Assembly (NCBI GenBank): GCA_947630795.1
Contig: CANRJC010000006.1
Location: 1 to 64,000 of the forward strand
Direction: 5' to 3'
Length of the DNA stretch: 64,000 bases
DNA from: an uncultured Phascolarctobacterium sp.
GTDB taxonomy: Bacteria; Bacillota; Negativicutes; Acidaminococcales; Acidaminococcaceae
The notes beneath the pieces are model-generated. The model saw only the letters and a list, made by a program, of their open reading frames with translations, did no database searches and was not told where the DNA came from. This document shows, in pieces, positions 42,776 to 52,400 of this stretch. Within the stretch, counting starts at the first letter, position 1. Each line of letters begins with the position of its first letter. The position numbers and the translations under genes are program-made.

Positions 42776-43729
42776 TCACTTATCCTGCGCTTTCACATAT
42801 GCTTCAACTCTGCTGTTCAAGAAATCTAAATATGCCTTGGCTTCCGTTTTTGCCAAACTCATATTGGCGTTATACTCTTTTATCCTAGCATTGGCGAAAA
42901 AATCTATACGATCGAGCTTTTTTACTATAGATCTTTTCCACTTATATAGCCAGTACTCTGGATATTTGCCCTTCAAAATGAAAATCTCTTTTTGAACTTT
43001 GGCATCATCCTGCAAAAAAGCTTCCCGCTTAGGATGTTTCTTATTTGTAGATATTCCGCTACCCAATCTATACAAAATATAGGGTTTCGTGCTCATACCT
43101 ACTCGTGTACCTCCTTTGTTGATAAAATAGTTCCACATAGCCTGATCTTCTATCCAAGAATATGGAGCTAATTCCGTGAAAAGCCCCTCGTCGACGAGTT
43201 CGGCAGCATAAAACACTCCCGGGGCATCAATGCTGTTACCGTTCTTGATTCTCCAACGTAAAAATTCCTTCAGCTCATTTCCGTCTGTTTTTTTCAGCAA
43301 CCATCTGTAGTCGAATTCTCTAAATGCAGAAAAGTTACCGTAACGGTCGAATGATAAAACTGGTGTGATCATAAAATTGTAGTGCGAACCCATAACATCA
43401 AAAATATTATTTTTGTAGTAAATATCATCCCCCTCCAATACTTTGTACCACTTAGTCTTTGCATTGCGCAGGGCAGTGATGTGGTTTCTTACAATCCCTT
43501 CGTTTTTTCCCTTCGTCAAAATATTTATGGAGCTAAACAGTTCACGATTATATCGGGTCCAGTCTCTGACAACAGCGACCGTGTTGTCGGTGCTGCAATC
43601 ATCGGATAAAATGAAATGACAGTCACGAGAACATCCGTAATGTTCGATTTGATATTTGATGCTTTCAAGATGCTGTAAAACATAATCCTGTTGATTATAA
43701 GAACACATTATAAAGGTAACATTTTCCAT
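42776..43729 (-). CDS. Family 2 glycosyltransferase
   Basis: This 317-residue GT-A enzyme has the N-terminal core [30 protein letters not shown], and the metal-binding EGDDIYY near 115. No membrane helix is evident, so it is a peripheral cytoplasmic enzyme. It probably transfers a sugar, perhaps the 3-acetamido-3,6-dideoxyhexose made by the adjacent genes, onto a carrier-linked glycan. It is at the upstream end of the AT-rich island. Donor and acceptor are unknown. Confidence 0.85.
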   Translation of the reverse strand: MENVTFIMCSYNQQDYVLQHLESIKYQIEHYGCSRDCHFILSDDCSTDNTVAVVRDWTRYNRELFSSINILTKGKNEGIVRNHITALRNAKTKWYKVLEGDDIYYKNNIFDVMGSHYNFMITPVLSFDRYGNFSAFREFDYRWLLKKTDGNELKEFLRWRIKNGNSIDAPGVFYAAELVDEGLFTELAPYSWIEDQAMWNYFINKGGTRVGMSTKPYILYRLGSGISTNKKHPKREAFLQDDAKVQKEIFILKGKYPEYWLYKWKRSIVKKLDRIDFFANARIKEYNANMSLAKTEAKAYLDFLNSRVEAYVKAQDK

Positions 43730-44105
43730 ATATAACTCTCCTCAAATGCTCATAGTAAAATCATAATTAACTTTTTATTTCTTTTCTTTAAAGATTTCAA
43801 AACTCTCAACATTTTTAGTATTTTCTGCATATTCCTGTCCAAGGCGAGTAATTTTTTTATCAATCAAACAAACTTCTAGCTATCCCACCACTTGCTTCAC
43901 TTTTCATTGTATCATGCCAAGAATTCCCCGGCAATAGGCACACCTTCTATAACATCCGCTCTTTACCTATACAGACGAGAGATGTTAAATCGCACATAAT
44001 GCTGCTAAAAAGTCTCACTTATAATGAAAATGTTGATACCAATATTACTTACAAGATTTTATAAATTGATATAACCATGAAAAGAAATCACAATTTGCCA
44101 ATGCC
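43730..44105. other. AT-rich intergenic boundary of the sugar island
   Basis: 376 bases, very AT-rich, no ORF with a ribosome site and no clear terminator. It separates the glycosyltransferase from the outer-membrane block. The promoter of the sugar genes probably lies here, but I could not pick one confidently. Confidence 0.5.
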
Positions 44106-45389
44106 CTACAAATTCCCTATCAGCCGCAAATAAAATTCGTCGCCGCCGTAAACGCCCTCCAAACTGAGGAACTCGTGCACCCGATAGCGCACTCCGTATT
44201 CGTTGCGGTCGTTGCGGGAGAAATGCTGAGCTCTCAGTATCCACTTCGGCCCCAGACCGTATTCCAATTTATAAACATTATCCCCGGTGGGCGTGCGCCG
44301 CATGTAGCTCCAGCTGCTCTTCCCCCACAGCCGGGCATAGCCCAAGCCGTAGCGCCAGTGCACCTCATCCAACGTGACCTCCGCTTCCCCGAAGATCTCG
44401 TCCTCCGGTCCTATCATTTTGCCCAAATGAGCCTTGCCGGAAAGATTTTCATTTTCTCTTCCTATATCGCCGTAACCTTCGAAGTAAAGCCTGTACTCTT
44501 TGGAATTCATCAACAGCTCCACGTCTAAAGTGCTGCCCGGAGTCAATTTCACAGTGGGAGTGAGGCCGTAATCTTTTACCTCTCTTTCTTTGAGCAACGC
44601 TCCCAACAGTTGCTCTTCCAACTCTTCTTTATGCTGTTTTATGTAGTCTACCGGCAAGCCTCTGAACCTGTCGCAGTACTGCCGATATTTATACTTCAAC
44701 TCCATCAGCATGATGTTGGGGATGGACTGACTGCGCATTTCGTACCTGATATCGCTCACCAGCGGTCCCAGCGGATAGATGATCACCTGTACCGCAGTCT
44801 TCTCTCCGTCCTGTGTGAGGTCCACAGCCGCCTTGAATTCCGGCAACTGTGCTTCCACCTCTTCCCGCACCAAACGGCGCAAGATGCCGCCGGCCCAATC
44901 TCCCACATCGCGGGAAGCTCCGTTGATCGTGGCAGCCAACCGTTGCCGCAGGCCGGGCAGTTTTTGCTCTAAAAGAGCAGCTACTTCTCCGTCCAAACCG
45001 GAGAAGCGTATGTCGATATCTGCGTCGGCGATGACACCGCTCCACGGGCGCAAATAAAAAACCAGCTGCGCCCCGGGCTCGACATTCAATTCTACCGCTG
45101 CGGTCTCGTAACCGCTGAATACTCTGTCGGCTATCTCCCTGAAGAGAGCCTGATAAGCTTCTCTCTCACCGGCCACGGCGTCCGTCTCTTTATCCAACAG
45201 CAACTGCTGCGCCACTATCTCCATGCTGCCGGCCATCTTCGCCAAAAGAGGAGCGCTGGTGCCGCCGTTGGCATCGTACACCTCTACGTCTACTCTTTCT
45301 ATAGATCGTGAAAAAAGAGGCTGCAATGGCAGCACTAAATTGATGATGCCTACCATTGCAGCCGCACGGACTAAGCTGAAAGTTCCCAT
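44106..45389 (-). CDS. Unrecognised envelope protein downstream of BamA, predicted barrel-like C-terminus
   Basis: I do not recognise this 427-residue protein. It has an N-terminal hydrophobic export segment (about 5-28). Next come a mixed alpha/beta region with small-domain periodicity (60-240), a helical bridge (KYKYRQYCDRFRGLPVDYIKQHKEELEEQLL, about 242-272), and from about 285 alternating aromatic strands (YRLYFEGYGDI, HWRYGLGYARLWG, YKLEYGLGPKWILRAQHFS) ending FYLRLIGNL. That end looks like an outer-membrane strand signal, though Leu replaces the usual Phe. It lies 43 bases after bamA and is probably co-transcribed. A patatin-like or TamA-like role cannot be shown. Confidence 0.65.
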   Translation of the reverse strand: MGTFSLVRAAAMVGIINLVLPLQPLFSRSIERVDVEVYDANGGTSAPLLAKMAGSMEIVAQQLLLDKETDAVAGEREAYQALFREIADRVFSGYETAAVELNVEPGAQLVFYLRPWSGVIADADIDIRFSGLDGEVAALLEQKLPGLRQRLAATINGASRDVGDWAGGILRRLVREEVEAQLPEFKAAVDLTQDGEKTAVQVIIYPLGPLVSDIRYEMRSQSIPNIMLMELKYKYRQYCDRFRGLPVDYIKQHKEELEEQLLGALLKEREVKDYGLTPTVKLTPGSTLDVELLMNSKEYRLYFEGYGDIGRENENLSGKAHLGKMIGPEDEIFGEAEVTLDEVHWRYGLGYARLWGKSSWSYMRRTPTGDNVYKLEYGLGPKWILRAQHFSRNDRNEYGVRYRVHEFLSLEGVYGGDEFYLRLIGNL

Positions 45390-45432
45390 TCCATAGCTCT
45401 CCTTCGTTCGGCAAAGTCAAACCTCTACCGCT

Positions 45433-47991
45433 TTAGAACTGGCCGCCGAAGCTGAAATGGAACTTGCCTCCCTCATCGCCGACGCCGTAATCCAATTTGA
45501 TGGGACCCAAGGGGGAATTTACTCTGACGCCCACGCCCACGCTGCTCTTGACGAGCCCCATGTCGAAGTCGTCCTGGAAGCGTTTATCCCAGGCATAACC
45601 GTTGTCGTTGAACAACACGCCCTGCACCCGCTTCACGATGGGGAAGCGGTACTCCAAGGTGGCCTTCACCATGCTGTTGCCTCTGAACTGATCGTCTTCG
45701 TAGCCTCTCAGGGTGTCGCTGCCACCCATACGGAAGCGCTGGGACAAAGGCATATCGCCCTTGGCAAAGCCGGCCGCCAAATTGAGCGCCCACACTGTCT
45801 GACCGCCGCCGCGATAATAATAGCGCCAGTCGGCGGAAAGTTTGGTGAAATCGAAGTCGCCGCCCATGAAACCGGCATGCTCGATGCTGTAGCTGGTGCG
45901 CTTGCCTTCATGAGGATCGTAGATATTGTCGCGAGAATCGTACACTCTGCCCACAGTGATGGAGCGGGTAGTGCCGAAATTTTCCTTGCGGCGGGCTTCG
46001 GCGGTGGCAGGCTCGTAGGGACGTCGCTTGCTGTCGTAACTGCTCTCGTAGTACTGAGTGATGCCTTCGTAGCCGTCGGCCACGCCTTTGTAGATGTCCT
46101 GCCTATTTTTCAAAACAATGTAGTTGGAGATGAAATCGTTGTTCGTCTTCCGGCTCAAGGTCAATTCTTGGCCGCGGCGCTTTTTGTCGTAACGGGCGAT
46201 GCGGTCGTCGTCTATGTTGTAATCTTCATACTCGTTGGTGATATCGTAAAGATTGATGGTACCGGTGGTCTCTTTACTGTCCAGCCAAGGCCGGGTGTAG
46301 CTGAAGTCGTAGTTGCGGTTGTCTTCGCCGCCGAACTCCCAGCGTATGTTGACCCTGTCGCCGATACCTCTGAAGTTTTTATCGCCCACGGAGATCATGC
46401 CGATGAAGCCGTCCGCATGGCTATAGCCGGCACCGATGCCGAAGGTACCGGTATTCATCTCGACTACGGAGATCTCCACCTCGACCGCATTGGGCTCACG
46501 CCCGGGGTTGAGCCTTACATTCACGTCTTCAAAATAACCCAAATTGTAGATACGCTGCATGCTGCGGCGGGCGTCTTTGGCGTTGAAAGGCCGACCCACT
46601 TTCAGGCGCATCTCCCGGGTGATGACGTAGTCTTTGCACTTTACGTTGCCTTTGGTTTTGAACCCTTCCACCAAACCTTCGTTAACGGTGATGCTCAGGA
46701 TGCCGTCCGGGTTCATGTGCACATCGGTCACCCTAGCCAAAATATAACCTTGGGACCTGTAGGCTTCCTGCAGATCCTGCACGCACTGATTGATCTCCCG
46801 CAGATTGGCGATACGACCTTCGTCCAGATCGAAATAAGCCGCCGCAGGTTTATCCAACTTGACCGAGCTGCCTTCTACGTCGACCCCTTTATAGACGGGA
46901 TTCTCCAGCACATGGTAAACTACTTGAACGCCTTCCGGAACTTTGACGAATTCAGGTCTCAGGTCGTAGAAATAACCGAGGCCGTAAATAGCGCTCAGAT
47001 CTTCGCTCAGCCCCTGCTCCGTGAGAGGGGTGCCCGCTTTCGTCTTTAAAACGGCCAGCACTTCTTCCGCAGGGACCAGTTTATTTCCTTCAACTATTTG
47101 CTTGGCGATCAAAAGGCCTTGGTAAGGAGCTATGGGATCCTCTGCTCCTTCAGCCCGCGCAGGGGCATGATATTGCAATTCATCATGCTGTGCGGCTGCG
47201 GGCCCCAATCCGCTGCCTAAAGGCGGCTGCATGGAACCGTCGTCAGGCTGGTTGGAATTTTCTTTTTTGCCGGTAGAACCTATCACATAGACCTGACTGT
47301 AACTTTCGTTGTCCTGCTGCCGAGGCGCCTCTGCCTCGCTCCTTTCTCCGGCGCCCTTGCGGGTCATGATCTGATGAGTTCCGGCCCCCTGCCCTGCTTC
47401 AGTCGCTCCTTCGTAGGCTGCGGCCTGCTCTCTTGCTTCTTCCTGTCGGGGACTTTGCTCTTCACCCTCGTGTTTGGTCATGATCTGAGTGGCTTCGCCT
47501 GTTCCTCTGTTGGTCTGGCCGATGACGTACACTTGATCGTATTTCTGCCCCTTCTTCCGCTTGGGCAGCTGTTGTTTTCCTTTTCCCTTCTTAACTTTGA
47601 CCTGAGACTTATCTTTGCCCTGGCCGATGACGTACACCTGATCGTATTGCTTCTTGCCCTTCTTGTTGGTCATGATCTGGTGCGATCTTACTTCTTCCCT
47701 CTCATCGGCGGGATTTTTGGGATCGGCGCTGTTCTCTTTCTTATCCGCATTGGTCTCGCCGATGACGTAAACATACTTGCCGTTTTTTCCTCTGGCTTTT
47801 TTGTCGGCCTTCTCTGCCGCCTTGCGCAATTTGACGGGAATGAATTCTCCGTTGCGCACATAAGTGTTGCTGGTACGGCTGTCCTTAGCCGATGCCGCCG
47901 CTGCATATGCATTGGGAACAAACAGCGACGCGGTCAAGACCGCTGCGCTCAATCCTATGGTTATGGAACCGGCCAAACCCCGCTTTTTCAA
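45433..47991 (-). CDS. bamA: BamA-family outer membrane assembly protein with repeat-bearing N-terminal extension
   Basis: BamA inserts beta-barrel proteins into the outer membrane. This 852-residue protein has a signal peptide (cleavage near NAYA-AAA, 30) and an extension (70-245) with four VYVIG motifs (74, 119, 154, 234) and three QIMT motifs (105, 169, 207). About three POTRA domains follow (290-535), then a 16-strand-type barrel with RFRMGGSDTLRGYEDDQFRG's GGSDTLRGY (the VRGF/Y loop motif) and the C-terminal KFHFSFGGQF. It starts with TTG, with AGGAGG eight bases upstream. It is preceded by the TM protein (26 bases). Confidence 0.95.
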   Translation of the reverse strand: MKKRGLAGSITIGLSAAVLTASLFVPNAYAAAASAKDSRTSNTYVRNGEFIPVKLRKAAEKADKKARGKNGKYVYVIGETNADKKENSADPKNPADEREEVRSHQIMTNKKGKKQYDQVYVIGQGKDKSQVKVKKGKGKQQLPKRKKGQKYDQVYVIGQTNRGTGEATQIMTKHEGEEQSPRQEEAREQAAAYEGATEAGQGAGTHQIMTRKGAGERSEAEAPRQQDNESYSQVYVIGSTGKKENSNQPDDGSMQPPLGSGLGPAAAQHDELQYHAPARAEGAEDPIAPYQGLLIAKQIVEGNKLVPAEEVLAVLKTKAGTPLTEQGLSEDLSAIYGLGYFYDLRPEFVKVPEGVQVVYHVLENPVYKGVDVEGSSVKLDKPAAAYFDLDEGRIANLREINQCVQDLQEAYRSQGYILARVTDVHMNPDGILSITVNEGLVEGFKTKGNVKCKDYVITREMRLKVGRPFNAKDARRSMQRIYNLGYFEDVNVRLNPGREPNAVEVEISVVEMNTGTFGIGAGYSHADGFIGMISVGDKNFRGIGDRVNIRWEFGGEDNRNYDFSYTRPWLDSKETTGTINLYDITNEYEDYNIDDDRIARYDKKRRGQELTLSRKTNNDFISNYIVLKNRQDIYKGVADGYEGITQYYESSYDSKRRPYEPATAEARRKENFGTTRSITVGRVYDSRDNIYDPHEGKRTSYSIEHAGFMGGDFDFTKLSADWRYYYRGGGQTVWALNLAAGFAKGDMPLSQRFRMGGSDTLRGYEDDQFRGNSMVKATLEYRFPIVKRVQGVLFNDNGYAWDKRFQDDFDMGLVKSSVGVGVRVNSPLGPIKLDYGVGDEGGKFHFSFGGQF

Positions 47992-48017
47992 GATACTTTC
48001 CTCCTGTCAAACATCTC

Positions 48018-48512
48018 TTATCTGCTGCCTTTAAGCAGCCAAGCTCTGGCATCCCGCACCAGCAGCCTCATCTCCTGTTGAGAAAGCTTGCTTCCTGTCT
48101 GCCGAGAAAGGCCTGCGGACGCATCTTTTTCCTCGGCAACAGCAGTTTCGTTATCCGGCACAACTGCCTGCCCGGATTTTTTCGCAGCCGAAACGGCAGT
48201 TACCGACCTTTCGCTTTGCGAAGCGGCAGCAGGAACGCCTGCGGTCACCTTCGCCCCTCCCCGGGCCCAGCACCAGCCCCCGAAGCCCGCCAATACCAAA
48301 AGACAGGCGGCGCTGAGAGCCAAGATTTGCCGATTCCAATTCCAAGGCAGGGAACTTTTTTTCCGCAAGGTCTTCAGCTCGGCTTCCGCCAGCATCAGAT
48401 CCAACTCGCCCCGCATGGACTGATTGTCTTTAAAACTTTGCTCGGCATTTTCCAAACTGCTTTTGGCACTGCGAATGCGCCTCAGCAGGGAAAGGGAGCT
48501 TTTTGCCTCCAT
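48018..48512 (-). CDS. Single-pass membrane protein, candidate sigma regulator
   Basis: I do not recognise this 164-residue protein. Residues 1-55 are charged and helical (SLLRRIRSAKSSLENAEQSF), one hydrophobic helix follows (about 63-82, QILALSAACLLVLAGFGGW), then an Ala/Ser-rich, probably extracytoplasmic tail (85-150) and a short C-terminal helix (QQEMRLLVRDARAWLLKG). Gene order sigma factor, then membrane protein with a cytoplasmic helical head, is the pattern of an anti-sigma pair. No anti-sigma zinc motif is visible, so this is inference. AGAGG precedes the ATG; it is 26 bases before bamA. Confidence 0.7.
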   Translation of the reverse strand: MEAKSSLSLLRRIRSAKSSLENAEQSFKDNQSMRGELDLMLAEAELKTLRKKSSLPWNWNRQILALSAACLLVLAGFGGWCWARGGAKVTAGVPAAASQSERSVTAVSAAKKSGQAVVPDNETAVAEEKDASAGLSRQTGSKLSQQEMRLLVRDARAWLLKGSR

Positions 48513-48730
48513 CGTTGAGCCTCTTTCTTTCTGTTTCTCCGGCTTTGTAACGTCTGCGACAGACCGGGCCTTCAAACAGCGTTTCGTCTGTTTCGCCCTT
48601 TCCTTTTAAAGTCGCTCCCTTTCAAAATTTTTCGCATTGAACAAAAGCTTATTTGCAGCCGTTACCTCTCTTTTGCTCTAACTTGCTCTCATTTGCTCCC
48701 GCTTTTGACTATATAAAGCATGAAGGGCTG
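48513..48730. other. Leader between sigma gene and membrane protein
   Basis: 218 bases. Next to the sigma gene stop there is a hairpin with GAAGGGCT/AGCCCTTC arms (48722-48740). A run of three 10-bp direct repeats lies at 48671-48700. The rest is unremarkable. Confidence 0.55.
48669..48700. repeat. Three helically phased 10-bp direct repeats
   Basis: TTTTGCTCTA, ACTTGCTCTC and ATTTGCTCCC follow each other with exactly ten-base spacing, sharing TTGCTC. They lie upstream of the membrane protein-bamA genes and could be a regulator site. Confidence 0.5.
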
Positions 48731-49363
48731 TCAGCCCTTCAGTTCATGCATAAAACGACTCAGCATGCCCCGCACGCGGCGCACGCCCCTTTTTTGCAAC
48801 CGATAAACATGCCCTAGACTGACATTGAGCCCGTCAGCCACGGCCTGTGCCGATCTGTCTTCCACGAAGATCCCCCGCAATACCGCCTGCTCCTTAAAGG
48901 GCAGCCTGGCCATAGCGGAAGCTACCTGATGCTCCAGCATGTGCCGTTCTGCCACCTCGGTAGGCGTAGCGGCCTCCGCCGCCAACATTTGGCTCAAAGT
49001 GAGACCGTTGTCCAATTCTTTTTCCAAAGAAAGGTGACCGGCGGCGCTGTTTTTTTTCAAAAAATCTATCATAGAGCCTTTGATGCGGTGAGCGGCGAAA
49101 AGACTGAAGGCCACGCCTCGACTGTGATTGAAATTTTCCGCAGCTTCCAAAAGGCCCACCGTGCCTTCTTGGATCAGTTCCATCGTTTGAGGCTCGTCGA
49201 GATGAAAACCCATGGCCAGTTTGAAGACCAAAGGCTGGTAAGAGATCATCAGCAGGTGATGAGCTTCCATGTCGCCGGCGGCGGCACGCTGCCACAGCGC
49301 CGCTTCTTTTTCCGGCTCCAGCACTTTCGTCTTGCGAAGCTCCGCAAGAAATTCCTGCAGCAC
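48731..49363 (-). CDS. Sigma-70 family RNA polymerase sigma factor
   Basis: This 210-residue factor has region 2 (YQPLVFKLAMGF, then LIQEGTVGLLEAAENFNHSRGVAFSLFAAHRIKGSMIDFL's LIQEGTVGLLEAAENF core, about 45-115) and region 4 (LPFKEQAVLRGIFVEDRSAQAVADGL with a VSLGHVYRLQKRG helix-turn-helix, about 150-205). It lacks region 1.1 and is a group 3 type near FliA/SigF-class factors. The GTG at 49363 has AAGGGGTG upstream. It lies 87 bases after tamB. Its regulon is unknown; the position suggests envelope genes. Confidence 0.9.
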   Translation of the reverse strand: MLQEFLAELRKTKVLEPEKEAALWQRAAAGDMEAHHLLMISYQPLVFKLAMGFHLDEPQTMELIQEGTVGLLEAAENFNHSRGVAFSLFAAHRIKGSMIDFLKKNSAAGHLSLEKELDNGLTLSQMLAAEAATPTEVAERHMLEHQVASAMARLPFKEQAVLRGIFVEDRSAQAVADGLNVSLGHVYRLQKRGVRRVRGMLSRFMHELKG

Positions 49364-49450
49364 GGAACACTCACCCCTTTCGAAAATTTTACCGATTTTT
49401 TTCATTATATCATAAACGAGCGGCATTGACACCGATAATTTTCTTCTTCG

Positions 49451-52400
49451 TCAGAAGGAAACTTTATACTCGAGGCCGTACCAATCTTCGTTATCGGTGC
49501 TGTCCAGCCCTTTTCGCCGGGAATAAGTGATGTTGAAACGGCGAGAGAGATCGATCTGCCCGAAGATCGCAGATTCTTCTGCATCGAAGCTGGTGGTGTA
49601 ACCGAAAAGGAGAGCCGGTGTGAGGTACTTGCTCACCAAAATATTGTAATTCTCTCTCTCTTCTTCCGTCAGTTCCTGAGTCCTGTCCTTGTAACTCTCG
49701 AAGCCCACGCCGCTGCGGGCCTTGCCGGTGTAGACCCGGAATTGGTCTAAGCCCAGAGACTGCTTCATAAACATCTCCACGTCTCCCAACACCGTCATCT
49801 GCAGACCGACGGTCATCAAATTATTTACGTCCTCGCCGGTGACCTCATCGCTGCTGGCGCTCTCTCTCTGCAACGTGAGCATGCGAACGATAGTATCCTT
49901 GCTGAGAGGAGGATTGCTGGTCATGGACAGGGTCATATTATCCACCGGTCCGTTCACTTTCATATCGATGAAGTACCGGCTGAAGCGAGTGGAGCTTTCA
50001 ATGTTCACATTGGGAAGGAAAGTTCCCGGGGTCACCCAAGTGAGCATGGCCCTGCTAAGTTTGAAAGGAGTTCGCAGATAAGTGATGCTGCCTTTATCTG
50101 CTTTGATGTTGCCGCTGATGACGGGGCGAGCGGTGCTGCCTTTGATCGTAAGGCCGCCGTTCAGCCAAATGTCATAGAGGTGAGCATTCAGCATGTGGAT
50201 CTTCGGCCCCAACTCCAAAGTCAGGTCCAGACCCAGATCGGTATCTCCTTCTCCCGTTTCGGGCACGGAAGAAATATTCAAGAGGACATCGTCCAGCCGC
50301 ACTTTCCCCTGCACATGAGGCCGATAGTCCGTCACGCTCTGCTTGCTCTCGCTGTTTGTTCTGCGGCGGTAACGGCGGGGCTCTATCACCAGATCGCTGT
50401 TGATCGTGCCGGTGAAAACAGGGCCGGTGACTTTGGCATCTTTCGCATTTATGTGGAGACGATAAGCATCTTCTGCCTGAGCCAAAGGAGCGTAGCTGCC
50501 TTGTGCCGTGACTCTGCCCTGCCCCAAAGCGGCCGACAGGTCCTTGAGCACCACTTTATCTCCCTCAAAGGCCATATCCGTATTGATATGATCCAAGATG
50601 CTGGTCACTTGTCTGAATTTTATGCTGCCGTCTTCGATGCGCAGCCCTCCCCGCAGCAACGGGCTTTCCAAAGTGCCGCCGATGTGCAGCCGCCCTTTCG
50701 TATCTCCCGTTGCCCATTCCACCAGATCGCTGAACATAGGCAAGAGACCCAGCCGAGCTTCGTCCAGATCGATATCTATATCCAATTCGGCGCCGGGCTG
50801 TTTTTTCTCTCCTCGGTCGTAGAGCAGATCCAAAGGTATCCTGCCTCTGCTTCTCACCCGATAGATATCCTTGGCCAGCACTGCCTCTATCAAACGGATG
50901 GCGCCGTTTTCGACATCCAGAGCCGCATCGATGTTGTCTAATTTTACTCCGGCCACGCCGGCCTGCTGGATGTTGAGATAGGCGGTACCCACAGGATCGT
51001 CGAAGCTACCGGCCACATGGGCGAAAAGATCCATCTTGCCGGTGATCTCCGGCGGCTCGTCCATGACGCCGGTGATGATGGCAGGATTGGCCCCGACGGT
51101 ACGCAAATTGAGGTCCAAACTCTTCCCGAGGGTATCGATGAGGCCGCCGGCTACGATGATACCGGTGTGTTCATTTTCCTTTTTTTCCTGAAGCTTGACA
51201 TTTTCCAGATACAGCACGCCTTTTTGCATGTGCCCTTTAAAACGCATGCCGTAATATTCAAGGTCGTGGATGGTCACATCTTCCACGTGGGCGTCGATAT
51301 CGATCCGCCGATCGCCTTTGGCGTTGATCACGATGTCGCCGATCAAAGTGCCGTCGATCTTGTAGTCCAAATTGCAGAGCCTCAGCAGGCCCCCTACTTT
51401 GCCCCACAATACTCCCACGTTGCCCCGCAGATCATGGGCCGGTATATTCAGGCTGAGTTGGGCCCGATAGAGGCCGTACTCGCCATCACTATCAGAGTGA
51501 GGCTGCTTGAATTCCGCTTCCAGTTTATTTACATCGCGGCCGTTGCTCTTTAAGGTGCCGGAAAGTTCTGTAAGTGTCTCGCCGTTGACGGTTATGGCTT
51601 CGCTGTTCACTTTTCCTTCGAAATAAGGAGCGCTCACCGTGCCGCCGACGTGGCCTTTGGCGTTGAACAGACCTTCCATCTGCCACTCGCTGCTCATGAT
51701 GGGCAGTCTTTTTAAGTTGAAATCATCCGCTTCGACATCGAAATCCAACCGCTGTCTTTTATCCATGTGGCCTTTCAGCCGCAACTTCGCTCCCAAAGTG
51801 GAGATGAAGGCACTGCGCAAATAGACCGCTCCGTCGTCCAGCATGTAGCGGCTGCGGACGCTGTCCAGCAAATAGCCCTGCACGCTGCCGTCGTAAAGAT
51901 GGGCTTCTCCTTCTATATGCAAATTGCTCAAAGGCCCCGTCACCTGCATAACGTTGTCGAAGTTGCCGGTCAAATGAGTGGTCTCCGTCAGTCCTGCGAC
52001 GGCCACCAGAGGCTCCACCCTCACTCCCTTCGTCTCCAACGCCAAATCCAGAACAGGTTCCGCTCCCCGCAGGTCCACACTGCCCGCAACGTTGTGAGTG
52101 CCCTGTTCCATTTTCGCTTCCGCTTCTTTGACGGTAACTATATTATCCGCCAAAGCAAGATAGCCGTGAGCCTCTTTGATCTTCTGACCCATGATCGCAG
52201 CTTTGTCCAGAACGACTTTTCCTTTAAAGGAAGGGGCGGTAAGACTGCCGTTCACGACAAAATCTGCCGATAAATAACCGGAGCCTTGATAGTCGACCAC
52301 GTCTAAAAAGGGATGGATGGGAAAGTGGGCCATACGGCCGGCCAAAGCCAACTGCCCTTTCGTATCGATGCTGCCCACGGCGGCCAAACTTCCTTCGCCG

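Noticed and set aside
45457-47049. Plus-strand open frame of 530 codons opposite bamA
   Set aside because: Antisense to POTRA and barrel domains with intact motifs; Val/His/Gly-rich translation without any domain.
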